Origin: CAYPGT01 sp964512985
GTDB taxonomy: Bacteria; Cyanobacteriota; Vampirovibrionia; LMEP-6097
DNA length: 64,000 bases
Direction of reading: 5' to 3'
Assembly (NCBI GenBank): GCA_964512985.1
Contig: CAZELI010000010.1
Coordinates: 1-64,000 of the forward strand
In this document: one piece after another, positions 24,325 through 33,281 of the stretch
Layout: every line of letters starts with the position of its first letter
How positions within the stretch are numbered: position 1 is the stretch's first letter
Notes under the pieces: model-generated
What the model was told of the DNA's origin: nothing
What the model saw: the letters and a program-made list of their open reading frames with translations, nothing else
Database searches by the model: none
Position numbers and translations under genes: made by a program

Positions 24325-25419
24325 TTATATAGCCTTAATTAAGCGTTCTTTATACCACTCCACAAACTTTGTCAGTCCTTCTGCTATTTGGGTCTGAGGG
24401 TTATAGCCTAATAGGGATTTGGACTTAGAGATATCGGCATAGGTAAGCGGTACGTCGCCTGGGACCGCTGGACCGTATTGAACGATGGCTTTCTTGCCTA
24501 ATCTTTCTTCAAGTAAACGCACCAGCTCATTGACATCAGTAACATGAGACTCACCTAAATTAAATATATCGAACTTAGTTTGGTAATCTATTGCTTTCAT
24601 GATCCCATCCATAATGTCCTCTATATAAGTGAAGTCACGTTTAGCAGTTCCATCACCATAGATCTGGATTGCTTGACCAGCATCTATTAGCTTAGTAAAT
24701 TTAGTTATCGCCAGATCTGGCCTCTGGCGTGGTCCATAGACAGTAAAGAAACGTAAACATACGCTAGGTAAATTATATAAATGACTGAAACTATGTACCA
24801 TAGCTTCACCTGCTACTTTGGAAGCAGCATAGGGACTGATAGGCTTACTAATATCTTCGTCTTCTGAGAAAGGAGCCTTAGAGCGAGAACCATAGACTGA
24901 GCTTGACGACGCGAAGACAAACTTCTGCACATTAAACTCCGCTGCAAGTTTCAATAAATTAATAGTAGACTCTCCGTTATTCTTCTGATAGAAGATTGGA
25001 TTCTCTACACTTGGTCTAACACCTGCTACTGCTGCAATATGCACTACATGAGTTATCGCATGCTTCTGGAAGACCTTGCGTAAGCTCATATAATCACAGA
25101 GGTCCATGCCATAAAGGCGATAGCCAGCTGCCTCCACAAAATTATCAATGCAAGGTCCATCATCAGCAAAGCCGTTTACATAGAGTACTTCAATAGGATT
25201 AGAGAAAGATCTATAGGGGCTCACTATATTAGTAGTAAGTTTTTTAACTGAAGAGATAGGGAAGAACTTAGATAAATTATTACATTTGATATTGATATCG
25301 TAATAGTCATTAAAATTATCTACGCCAATAATCTGATGACCTTCTGCATGTAGCTTCTCTACTAAAGTAGAAGCAATGAATCCAGCTGCACCGGTTACTA
25401 AAATTGTTTTCTTGGACAT
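24325..25419 (-). CDS. NAD-dependent nucleotide-sugar epimerase (SDR)
   Basis: 364 residues of the extended SDR type. The NAD-binding motif TGAAGFIASTL lies near the start, followed by GVDNFNDYYD as in UDP-glucuronate 4-epimerase-like proteins. Catalytic Ser is in FASSSSVYG and Tyr/Lys in YAASKVAGE, and FTVYGPRQRPDLAI matches the sugar-binding region. It probably makes UDP-galacturonate or a related sugar for LPS or capsule. The ATG directly follows the tmk stop codon, so they share a transcript. A 40-residue insertion (about residues 50-90) makes it longer than usual. Confidence 0.88.
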   Translation of the reverse strand: MSKKTILVTGAAGFIASTLVEKLHAEGHQIIGVDNFNDYYDINIKCNNLSKFFPISSVKKLTTNIVSPYRSFSNPIEVLYVNGFADDGPCIDNFVEAAGYRLYGMDLCDYMSLRKVFQKHAITHVVHIAAVAGVRPSVENPIFYQKNNGESTINLLKLAAEFNVQKFVFASSSSVYGSRSKAPFSEDEDISKPISPYAASKVAGEAMVHSFSHLYNLPSVCLRFFTVYGPRQRPDLAITKFTKLIDAGQAIQIYGDGTAKRDFTYIEDIMDGIMKAIDYQTKFDIFNLGESHVTDVNELVRLLEERLGKKAIVQYGPAVPGDVPLTYADISKSKSLLGYNPQTQIAEGLTKFVEWYKERLIKAI

Positions 25420-26043
25420 TTATTTCCCCAAATGATGGTAAGCAGCAATGCTATCCTGGATGATTTGCATCATTCTACTATGTACTTCTTCAATACTTAA
25501 ACCATCTACATCGATAACTTTGATACGCGTAGGTTCCTCTCTAGCAATGGTCTTATAACCATTACGCACTCTAATAAAGAATAATTTATTCTCAGCTTCA
25601 AGTCTGTCTCTATCCTTAGTTCTTCTAGCAGCTTCTTCAGTAGAGACCATTAGTAAAACAGTTAGATCCGGCTTAATACCTTCACAGATCAAAGCATTAA
25701 CAACATTAATAGTCTTAATATCTATACCACGTCCATAACCTTGGTAGGCTACAGTACTATCGATAAAACGATCACAGATGATAACCTTACCTTCTGCAAG
25801 TTTAGGCTTAAGTAGAGTCGCTACTTGATGTGCTCTATCAGCTAAGTAAATCATCAACTCAGCTTTATCTGAGATATCCTCATCACAATCTAGAACTATC
25901 TCACGCAATCTTGCGCCTAGCTTAGTATCACCAGGATTATGCGTAAATAACCAATCATGATTATTAGTTCGAGCATACTCTTTCAACAACTTGATTTGAG
26001 TTGTCTTACCTGCTTTATCTGGACCTTCGATAGTGATGAACAT
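25420..26043 (-). CDS. tmk: Thymidylate kinase
   Basis: Phosphorylates dTMP to dTDP. 207 residues with P-loop GPDKAGKTT (residues 7-15; the usual GxDGAGKTT with a Lys), the DRFIDSTVAYQG motif for dTMP binding and a lid region with RRTKDRDRLE. Complete and of normal length. Repeat copy D fills the space between it and rplI; downstream it is fused head-to-tail with the epimerase gene. Confidence 0.93.
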   Translation of the reverse strand: MFITIEGPDKAGKTTQIKLLKEYARTNNHDWLFTHNPGDTKLGARLREIVLDCDEDISDKAELMIYLADRAHQVATLLKPKLAEGKVIICDRFIDSTVAYQGYGRGIDIKTINVVNALICEGIKPDLTVLLMVSTEEAARRTKDRDRLEAENKLFFIRVRNGYKTIAREEPTRIKVIDVDGLSIEEVHSRMMQIIQDSIAAYHHLGK

Positions 26044-26093
26044 CTGTTATTTAGTTTATCATTACAAAGCTCAACGCTGAAGGCTTATCAAAT

Positions 26094-26221
26094 CGTCATC
26101 CCGAGGAATCTGCCGAAGGCAGATGACGTCGGGATCCAGTCGAGAATATATATATCAACACTTGACTGGATCGCTACGTCGTCCGTCTTCACTTCGTTAC
26201 GACGGACTCCTCGCGATGACG
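26094..26221. repeat. Variant palindromic repeat, copy D
   Basis: A divergent, longer member (128 bp): outer arms CGTCATCCCGAGG and CCTCGCGATGACG, inner arms GGATCCAGT and ACTGGATC, left side hairpin TCTGCC-gaa-GGCAGA and right side hairpin around GTCCGTC...GACGGAC. Same nested architecture as the other eight copies but a separate subfamily. Confidence 0.8.
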
Positions 26222-26262
26222 GATAATGGGTATCGGTACTTAACAAAAAACTCAGGACAAAT

Positions 26263-26724
26263 TTATTTCTCTGCTACTACTTTAACCAATACTGTTGTAG
26301 AAATATTCGCACCAAGGTTAAGAGTAACTTGATACTCACCAAGTTCCTTGATAGGAGACTGGATATTTACTTGTGCTTTAGTGATGTCTAATTTATGTTG
26401 TGATGATACTGCTTCAGCTATTTTCTCTTTAGTGATAGCACCAAATAATTTACCGCTCATTCCAGCTCTAGCTTCTATAGTCACTGTAGAATCATCACTT
26501 AAATTCTCTTTAGATTTTTCAGCTTTCTCACGTTTCTCTTGAGCTTGTTTCTCTAATTCAGCTTTACGCTCTTCATATCTGTTTAAGTGATAAGCGTTAG
26601 CTACCACGGCTAAACCTCTGCGTAATAAGAAATTACGTGCGTAACCTGGTCTAACGCGGATAAGTTCTCCTGCGTTTCCAGCTTGTGAATCTTCTGTGAG
26701 TATAACTTCTAATGCTGCTGCCAT
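26263..26724 (-). CDS. rplI: Large-subunit ribosomal protein L9
   Basis: 153 residues with the L9 N-terminal domain (EVILTEDSQAGNAGELIRVRPGYARNFLL with the RNA-binding GYARNFL motif), the long connecting helix (about residues 50-75, Lys/Glu-rich) and the C-terminal domain (GKLFGAITKEKIAEAV). Here rplI stands alone, not with rpsF/ssb/rpsR as in many bacteria. It is divergent from the MFS gene. Confidence 0.96.
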   Translation of the reverse strand: MAAALEVILTEDSQAGNAGELIRVRPGYARNFLLRRGLAVVANAYHLNRYEERKAELEKQAQEKREKAEKSKENLSDDSTVTIEARAGMSGKLFGAITKEKIAEAVSSQHKLDITKAQVNIQSPIKELGEYQVTLNLGANISTTVLVKVVAEK

Positions 26725-26873
26725 AATATTTAATCCTTCTGTGGGACAGGGCTTGATTTTAGCATGGTATTTTATAGATCTTATATTATAAAAAGGTGAA
26801 ATAAAGCTAAAAGATCTATGCTAAAATTTGGTTTCAAGCAAGATAATGCGTAATACAAAATAGGAGTATTAAT

Positions 26874-28163
26874 ATGAGTATTAAGACAAAAGTTAACCAA
26901 GAAGCAAAGATGCAAAAAGTGAGGACTAAAATGATGAATCAAGATAAACAAGGGAAAAATGATTATTTCCCGTTAATGGTGGCGGTGGCATTTGCCTACT
27001 TATCGTTTGGGGCTATTACTAATGTTGCTGGCGCAATCATCCCTAAGATCCGTGAAACTTATCAAGTTAGTTCAACTCTTTCTGTATTATTAGCTGCGAC
27101 CTTCTTTATTGCTTATGGACTCACTTCTATTCCTTGGGGCATGTTTATGGATAAAAGTTCTAAGAAACTAACCTTAATTCTTAGCTCAGTAATTACCATG
27201 GCAGGAGTTGCATTGTTTGCCGCTATTGCTGGATTCGTACCGAATATGATTGCCATGTTCCTTTGTGGTGTCGGTATCACTGGTATTCAAGTGGCGATTA
27301 ACCCTCTAGTAGCCGAGATCTCCGATCCTGCTAAATACTCTCGTAACTTGACTTTGTTTATGGTTGTGAACGGTGCTGGTGGCTATTTAGCACCGCAGTT
27401 AGTAACGCTAATTAAGAATCAAGGTATGGCATGGTCAGTAACTTATTGGGTATTCACTGGAATAGCCTTGATTATGACTCTTGCTATTAGTTTTCCTAAA
27501 TATCCTGAAACTGTTTCTAGCTCTGCTAAAGCTTCTGATGACAAACCTAAAGAGAATCACACTCTTAATCTATTAACCAAGCACCCTTTAATTTATTTAT
27601 ATGCCGTAGGTATTTTTCTATATGTAGGAGTAGAAGTAGGAGTAGCTAATACTATTGGTTTCTATCTTCAAGACAAACTTAATATAGGAGAGGTTCTTGG
27701 CACAGCAGCTGAGGCCGCTAAAAATACTGCTATCAGTAACTATTGGGGTGGCTTATTACTCGGCAGACTTATAGGGTCACTAGTCCTAGACCGTATTCCA
27801 GGTAAGGTAGCTATTATGGCTTATATTTCGCTTGCTGCAGGAGCTTTATATCTAGCTATGCATGGTGATATCAATCAAGCACTATGGGCATTCCCTCTTA
27901 TTGGGTTCTTTATTTCTATCATGTTCCCTACTGTCTACAGTCTGGCAACTAATAGCTTCCCTAAAGAATATTCAAGCGCTATTTCTGGAATACTCTGTAC
28001 CGCTATCATTGGTGGCGCAGTTGTAGGTCCAGCGATCGCTAGCGTTGCAGAAATGACCCAAGGCACAAGCCTAGTCCCTAACTGGGATGCAGGGTTACTC
28101 GTAGCCTTCGCTTGTTATGCTTATATATTCTGTATTGGAGTTTTTGCTAGAGAAGAGAAATAG
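26874..28163 (+). CDS. Major facilitator superfamily transporter
   Basis: 429 residues and about 12 membrane helices starting near residue 32. The cytoplasmic loop after helix 2 reads GMFMDKSSKK, a variant of the MFS GxLxDRxGRR motif, and LGRLIGSLVLDRIPGK repeats it in the second half. A 30-residue charged N-terminal tail precedes helix 1; the AGGAG Shine-Dalgarno 7 nt before the first ATG supports that start. The substrate is unknown (some resemblance to sugar/FucP-like carriers). Its stop is 2 bp from the stop of the giant HAD gene. Its upstream region shares the motif ATGCGTAATAC with that gene's upstream region. Confidence 0.85.
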   Translation: MSIKTKVNQEAKMQKVRTKMMNQDKQGKNDYFPLMVAVAFAYLSFGAITNVAGAIIPKIRETYQVSSTLSVLLAATFFIAYGLTSIPWGMFMDKSSKKLTLILSSVITMAGVALFAAIAGFVPNMIAMFLCGVGITGIQVAINPLVAEISDPAKYSRNLTLFMVVNGAGGYLAPQLVTLIKNQGMAWSVTYWVFTGIALIMTLAISFPKYPETVSSSAKASDDKPKENHTLNLLTKHPLIYLYAVGIFLYVGVEVGVANTIGFYLQDKLNIGEVLGTAAEAAKNTAISNYWGGLLLGRLIGSLVLDRIPGKVAIMAYISLAAGALYLAMHGDINQALWAFPLIGFFISIMFPTVYSLATNSFPKEYSSAISGILCTAIIGGAVVGPAIASVAEMTQGTSLVPNWDAGLLVAFACYAYIFCIGVFAREEK

Positions 28164-28165
28164 AC

Positions 28166-31100
28166 CTACGCTGCTTGCTTGAACACGGGTTGAGCTTTCG
28201 CTAAAGCTGCGTGTTGAGATCTAGTATCTACTGGAGTAACTACTGTAGTGTACTTACCTCTCTCAAAGAACTTCTGAGTATGATCTATAGTCTCTGCAGT
28301 CTTATTCAGGTCATTAGAAGCTTCTGCATATTCTTGTTGAGTACGTAAAGTATTAATTGCTCCCATCTCCTGAATAGGATTAAACTCTTGTGCAATACCT
28401 TTGAGGTAAGAACCTAAACCAAACATCTGTAATACTACACCAAATGGATGTTGTAATAACCAACTTGAAACAGCCATCATTTGACCACCAACTAATTGCC
28501 ACCAACCAGCAGTCTCTGGATCAAATTTACCTGTTCTACCGACTACATCAGTAAATAATCTAATATGACCATGTTGATCTTGTTTAACGTTACGAGCAGC
28601 TCCCACTATACCGATAGTAGGAATAAAGTTCGCCAGTCCCACAGTAAACCAATCTAGCCATTTATTATTGAGCTTATGAGTAACGATAGAAAGTAAACTC
28701 GCTGCTAAACCTAAAATACCGCTAGTAGCATACAAGTGAGAAACACTCGCCACGTTAGTATAATCCTTACCACTGGTCATAGAAGTCTTAGTGAAGCCTG
28801 CATTCTTAAACAGAATCTGTGCAACTCCATGTCTGTAACCTTTAACAGTGAAGAATTGAGCTGTCATCTTCAGACCTTGGATTACATCAGAGATAGTTTC
28901 TGCAATAAACTGACCAGTGAATGGTTTGAATTTTTCAATCCATGCTGACCTGGAGATAGCAAAACCATTGGCTACTTGTCTTAGATTAGACATCTTCTCT
29001 TGGCTACCGAAGATCTCTTTTACTTTCTCTGCTTCTGTACCCTTCTTATAATTATCCAGAATAGTGTTCTCGGCAGTCATAGTACCGCCTGCACGACCTA
29101 ACTGTAATAGACCATTACCCATCGCCCAAAGAATCTTACGTAAGAAAGAATTAGGATCAGACCAGTTAGCAGCAAAGTGACACATCTCACCAATAAACTG
29201 AGCTGGATATCTAGTAGGTGCCCTAAGTCCTCTAGTAATACCAGAAGCAAAGTTTCCAACTCCAGCGCAAACCCTTTGTACAGCGTTAGCCCAGAATTCT
29301 ACTTTAGGACTAAAGAAGGAAGCTGGCATGCCTATTAGACCTGCACCCATTAGTCCATAACTAAGTCCATTCATTAAATTACTAAGTAAAGGTCTACTAT
29401 TCTCGATTTTGAAATATTTACCTATTACTGGTAAGCCTACACAAAAAGCCGTTACAGTATGCATCTTACCCTTAGTAATATATTTATTAATCCCACGCTC
29501 AAGGAAACCAATATCAGGAGTAGTGAGAGTCCTAGAACGCAATTCTCGTGGATCTTCCACTGTTTTAACTTCTGCAATCGGTGCATCAAACGGAAGTTTT
29601 TCTTTTTCTAAGAATTTAGTAAACAAGAAAGCAAATGCAGCATTGTTTAAATGAATATTATCTATTTGTAAAATCTGGCTCTTGTATTTATCAGCTAAGA
29701 ACTCTGCCCACTCTTTCTTAGTTTTAATTTGTCCATCAGCTAAATGTTGATAGTTATCCTTGTCAAGTAATTTAAGACAATCTGGGTGTCCAGCATTGAC
29801 ATAGGAACCATCAGCTGGGTTCTGCGATAGCAATTCAACCATCTTGCCACCCACATCATTACGATTCATCAAACCTCTAACGATGATACCTACACCACCA
29901 CTGATTACCGCTTGAGCAATCGCTGGGGCATCAGTACCAGCACTGTCTCCGCGCATCACTGATAGTATTTTTTTATTGAGAGATTCTAAATAACGTTTAA
30001 TAACTTGATCTTTAGTATTAGAAGCACCTACCTCTAAATAGAATTGATCATTATCACTAACATTTACTAATATATGCTTATGTTTTGGAGCAGATCCTTT
30101 GGCATCAATTTCTTTAATTAAAGCACTTAGATCAGGGCACTTAGAGAAATCGGTAATATGAGAGATGTCCTTACCATTAATAGTAATCACATCACAATCT
30201 TGGGGAATCTTAAATTCTTTCTCTAACCAAGCTTTAGTCTTAGGATCTCTTAAACGATTAATTAATAGGTTATAAAACTTAGCTCTTACATCTTGTCTAT
30301 AAACATTCTTACCATCAATACAATGAGGAGTGAAGTGGGTTATACCACCATGAGCATCTCTCAAGATCTCAGTTAATTTCACTTCTGCCTTAGGATCAGC
30401 TGGATCTAAAAGTTTAATATCAGGTTTATCAGGTGGATTGAGAAACTCTGGCGGGAAATTAATTCCAAGCTTATTTACTTCTTCTATAAATTTAGGGCTA
30501 GACCAATGCTCCTTACGTGCTTTCTTGGCAGTAAGCATATATTTTTCGTATTTAGCAAGAGAAAGATCAGGTATCAGTCTAAAAGCTGCAGGCACAGCCT
30601 TAAACTCAAGAACTCTTACTGAATCTCCATCGTTATAACGAATCTTCAGTAATTCATCGACAATGCCAAATTCTTTATCTAAGAAATTAAATAACTTATT
30701 AAAGTTTTGACATTGAGGAGTTAGTCTCAAAGGCTTATCTGCATCACTATGAAGTGCGCCATTGAGTCCTCTGATATTAACGTTGAAAGAACCCATCTCA
30801 GCTTGCTCCTCACCAATACCAGAGGAGATTGCTTCAGGACTAGTTGCATTTGGTTTTTGTGCATTGTTAATAGGGTTCTCTACTCCAACCAAACTCTGTC
30901 CAGCAAAAGCTCCTGGACGAGCCGTAAGAATAGTTAACTGCGTACCTAAGTAATATAAGCATTTGGCAAGAGTAGTATTCCAATGTCTGTCATTTACAGA
31001 AGCAAAAGAACTAGTTGAATTAACCATGATAGGATTCTTGTAATACATGGTTCCATCACCATCAGAGAAGAAATCAAACTTATCTGCGGTCTCTAATCTT

Positions 31101-31270
31101 CTAAAAATCTCTATACCAAGGTCGTAGACAAAGTCTCTAACCTTCTCTTTATCACTAGCACTAGCACCTTGGAATAAACTCTCTGGTAGTTCAATCGCTC
31201 TATCTTCAAGCATCTCTACCATTTCATGAGCGCGAGCGCGAATCTCATCTTTAGTCCAAGGTCTATTCAT
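28166..31270 (-). CDS. Giant HAD-phosphatase plus hydrophobic-domain protein
   Basis: 1034 residues from the first ATG; probably longer (see 31271-31501). The N-terminal half has a HAD-type set of motifs: D70-G-D72-G-T (motif I), T116 in LTILTARPG (motif II), K420 in SNTKDQVIKRY (motif III) and GDSAGTD (441-447, motif IV). The order and motif IV resemble trehalose-6-phosphate phosphatase/sucrose-phosphatase-like HADs, but a large insertion separates motifs II and III. Residues 600-1000 carry several hydrophobic stretches (AFCVGLPVIG, MGAGLIGMPASFF, GILGLAASLLSIV, GLANFIPTIGIVG), so it is probably membrane-associated. I know no protein with this combination. It is tail-to-tail with the MFS gene. 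Confidence 0.75.
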   Translation of the reverse strand: MNRPWTKDEIRARAHEMVEMLEDRAIELPESLFQGASASDKEKVRDFVYDLGIEIFRRLETADKFDFFSDGDGTMYYKNPIMVNSTSSFASVNDRHWNTTLAKCLYYLGTQLTILTARPGAFAGQSLVGVENPINNAQKPNATSPEAISSGIGEEQAEMGSFNVNIRGLNGALHSDADKPLRLTPQCQNFNKLFNFLDKEFGIVDELLKIRYNDGDSVRVLEFKAVPAAFRLIPDLSLAKYEKYMLTAKKARKEHWSSPKFIEEVNKLGINFPPEFLNPPDKPDIKLLDPADPKAEVKLTEILRDAHGGITHFTPHCIDGKNVYRQDVRAKFYNLLINRLRDPKTKAWLEKEFKIPQDCDVITINGKDISHITDFSKCPDLSALIKEIDAKGSAPKHKHILVNVSDNDQFYLEVGASNTKDQVIKRYLESLNKKILSVMRGDSAGTDAPAIAQAVISGGVGIIVRGLMNRNDVGGKMVELLSQNPADGSYVNAGHPDCLKLLDKDNYQHLADGQIKTKKEWAEFLADKYKSQILQIDNIHLNNAAFAFLFTKFLEKEKLPFDAPIAEVKTVEDPRELRSRTLTTPDIGFLERGINKYITKGKMHTVTAFCVGLPVIGKYFKIENSRPLLSNLMNGLSYGLMGAGLIGMPASFFSPKVEFWANAVQRVCAGVGNFASGITRGLRAPTRYPAQFIGEMCHFAANWSDPNSFLRKILWAMGNGLLQLGRAGGTMTAENTILDNYKKGTEAEKVKEIFGSQEKMSNLRQVANGFAISRSAWIEKFKPFTGQFIAETISDVIQGLKMTAQFFTVKGYRHGVAQILFKNAGFTKTSMTSGKDYTNVASVSHLYATSGILGLAASLLSIVTHKLNNKWLDWFTVGLANFIPTIGIVGAARNVKQDQHGHIRLFTDVVGRTGKFDPETAGWWQLVGGQMMAVSSWLLQHPFGVVLQMFGLGSYLKGIAQEFNPIQEMGAINTLRTQQEYAEASNDLNKTAETIDHTQKFFERGKYTTVVTPVDTRSQHAALAKAQPVFKQAA

Positions 31271-31501
31271 ACCTGGAGCTATTGGTACGGATAGGTTTTC
31301 AATAATTACTGGTTTATTAGGATTTGTTGTACTTAAATTTGCATTTTGGACAATGTTCTTTAATTCTGCATCAGTTGGATTAAGAATCTGTTTTAACTCT
31401 TTATGAGCTTCAGCCTCACGCTGAGATCTCTCGGCAGCAGGTATTGAATCCTGACCCTGGATTATTGCTTCTCTATTTGGATTCTCTAGTCTAATGTTTA
31501 T
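31271..31501 (-). other. Probable N-terminal extension of the giant HAD protein with a non-ATG start
   Basis: The frame of the 28166-31270 gene stays open upstream to a stop at 31532-31534 and codes a normal-looking hydrophilic peptide (RLENPNREAIIQGQ...ENLSVPIAPG). It has no ATG, GTG or TTG codon. An AAAGGAG Shine-Dalgarno (31510-31516, minus) lies 8 nt before an ATA codon (31499-31501) and 14 nt before an ATT codon (31493-31495). The ATG at 31270 has no Shine-Dalgarno. The real start is probably ATA or ATT, giving about 1110 residues. Confidence 0.5.
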
Positions 31502-31864
31502 AGTAAAAACTCCTTTGTCTTTACTTGGCCTTCATCTCTGATACGTAATGCTAATCAATGTAATATTAGATTTTTGGATTAATTGAGAGATCTAGTATTA
31601 CGCATCAGAAAAATATTATAACCCTTATTAGAAGCCATGTCCATAAAGAAAGCATAAATGGTATTAACATTAAGAAAAACTAATATATACACTTTAGATA
31701 AGATGTAATTTATTAGGGGAAATCATCTAAAAACCACTGGAAATGAAGTTTTTCTAGCTTAATCCTCAGTATTATGTTCAAAGAAGCTTAATTTTCCCTC
31801 ATTTTGAATCATTTCAAGCTAAAGTGATGTCTAAGATAAGGAAACCAAATAATATTTAGTCAAT
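31502..31864. other. Intergenic region between the HAD gene and rlpA
   Basis: No gene seen. It holds the Shine-Dalgarno of the HAD gene and an imperfect inverted repeat (31540-31553 against 31593-31606, 12 of 14 bases). The right arm read on the minus strand contains ATGCGTAATAC, also found upstream of the MFS gene. The remainder (31610-31864) is plain AT-rich sequence. Confidence 0.4.
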
Positions 31865-32353
31865 ATGCTTTTAAACGGCAAATCAATTAATATACATGTA
31901 ATTCTCATCAGCCTGGCCTTGATACTTGTTAATACGCATGGCACTAGTAATAATAAAACTAGCGCAAGTCTTAATAGTACTGGTCTAGCACTTGTGAATT
32001 CAACTTTAGGAGAAGCAGAGAAGAAAATGGTACGTATGGGACTTAAACGTACCCATATTATTTATCAAGCTAAAGCTTCTTGGTATGGTGGTCATTTCCA
32101 TGGCAAGACCACGGCTAATATGGAAACCTTCGATAAGAACGTTCTTTCCGCAGCCCACAAAACCCTTCCTCTTAATACTTACTTACTTGTAACTAACTTA
32201 AACAACGGCAAGAAAGTAGTAGTAAGAGTTAATGACAGAGGTCCTTATATAGAAGGCCGAGATTTAGACCTTTCCGAAGCCGCAGCTAGGTTAGTAGGCA
32301 GCTATGCCAAGGGTGTGGTGCCGGTACGTTTCGAAGTTTTAGAGAGTGTATAA
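31865..32353 (+). CDS. rlpA: RlpA-like septal/rare lipoprotein A domain protein
   Basis: 162 residues: an N-terminal hydrophobic segment (VILISLALILVNTHG) serving as signal or anchor, without a lipobox Cys, then the double-psi beta-barrel. ASWYGGHFHGKTTANMETFD, AAHKTLPLNTYLLVTNL and VRVNDRGPYIEGRDLDLS are the RlpA blocks. The Asp in NDRGP is the catalytic residue of the lytic transglycosylase activity described for Pseudomonas RlpA. No SPOR domain is present. Repeat copy E follows. Confidence 0.88.
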   Translation: MLLNGKSINIHVILISLALILVNTHGTSNNKTSASLNSTGLALVNSTLGEAEKKMVRMGLKRTHIIYQAKASWYGGHFHGKTTANMETFDKNVLSAAHKTLPLNTYLLVTNLNNGKKVVVRVNDRGPYIEGRDLDLSEAAARLVGSYAKGVVPVRFEVLESV

Positions 32354-32383
32354 AATTTGCTCCGAAAGGGGAAATAATATATT

Positions 32384-32492
32384 CGTCATCCTGAGGGAGG
32401 CGAAGCCGACCGTAAGGATCCACTTTTATAAATAGACTATTCGTAGTAGTGGATCCTTACGTCGCAACCTACGGTTGCTCCTCAGGATGACG
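32384..32492 (-). repeat. Nested palindromic repeat, copy E, entering panC
   Basis: Inverse orientation, inner arms AAGGATCCACT and AGTGGATCCTT (both carry the A/T variant). The last 24 bp lie inside the panC reading frame and code its final seven residues and stop codon. Confidence 0.9.
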
Positions 32493-33245
32493 TACGCGGA
32501 CATTATCAATCAACCTCGTAGACCCAATCTTAGCCGCAACAAAAATCCTTCCCCAATGCACCTCTAAATATTCTACTTTCATTCCTAAGCTTTCTAGATT
32601 GTTTCTTGCTGAAACTAAATCATTATCTCTGATTGATTTATAAATATTATCCGCTAACTTTCTTTCAGTCTCATTTAAATAACGATTACGTGAACTCATC
32701 GCTAGTCCACTAGGCTCTCGTAGAATCGGCGCTCCGATAATCTCTACAGGAAGCTTTAATCTAGCTACCATCTCCTTAATAACCATTAACTGCTGATAGT
32801 CTTTCTCCCCAAACACTGCAACATCAGGCTGAATGAGATCGAATAATAACTTCACCACCGTACAAACTCCATCGAAATGCCCTGGACGATTGAGCCCACA
32901 GAGTTTATTAGTAAGTTCTGGATCCGCATAAATATTATTAACCTCTCCTGCATACATCTCTTCAACACTTGGAGCCCAAACATAATCTACTCCTAAACCT
33001 TCAAGCATCTTAAGATCGTTCTCAAGAGTTTTAGGATACTTACTAAAATCCTCACTCGGACCGAATTGCAGAGGGTTAACAAAAATACTCACCCAAACTA
33101 TCTCTGCATGCTGCTTAGCAATCTCTGCTAGTGATAGATGCCCTTCATGTAATGCACCCATAGTCGGCACTAGAGCAACTTTTTTACCATCATAAGATTG
33201 CTGGGCTTCTATGAGTTGTTTTCTGGTGGTGATGAGTTGGGGCAT
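32469..33245 (-). CDS. panC: Pantothenate synthetase
   Basis: Joins pantoate and beta-alanine with ATP, upstream of CoA synthesis (coaX is at 53.4 kb). HIGH-type motif in PTMGALHEGHLSL, FVNPLQFGPSEDF, FGEKDYQQL and the KMSKS-like MSSRNRYL are all present. It is 258 residues, slightly short. The last seven residues (RHPEEQP) and the stop are coded by palindromic repeat E, replacing the native end. The final strand (RLIDNVRV) is intact, so the enzyme is probably active. Next gene downstream on the other strand is rlpA. Confidence 0.93.
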   Translation of the reverse strand: MPQLITTRKQLIEAQQSYDGKKVALVPTMGALHEGHLSLAEIAKQHAEIVWVSIFVNPLQFGPSEDFSKYPKTLENDLKMLEGLGVDYVWAPSVEEMYAGEVNNIYADPELTNKLCGLNRPGHFDGVCTVVKLLFDLIQPDVAVFGEKDYQQLMVIKEMVARLKLPVEIIGAPILREPSGLAMSSRNRYLNETERKLADNIYKSIRDNDLVSARNNLESLGMKVEYLEVHWGRIFVAAKIGSTRLIDNVRVRHPEEQP

Positions 33246-33281
33246 TGGAATTGTGATTATAGTAAAAATTATTGAAAAGTA

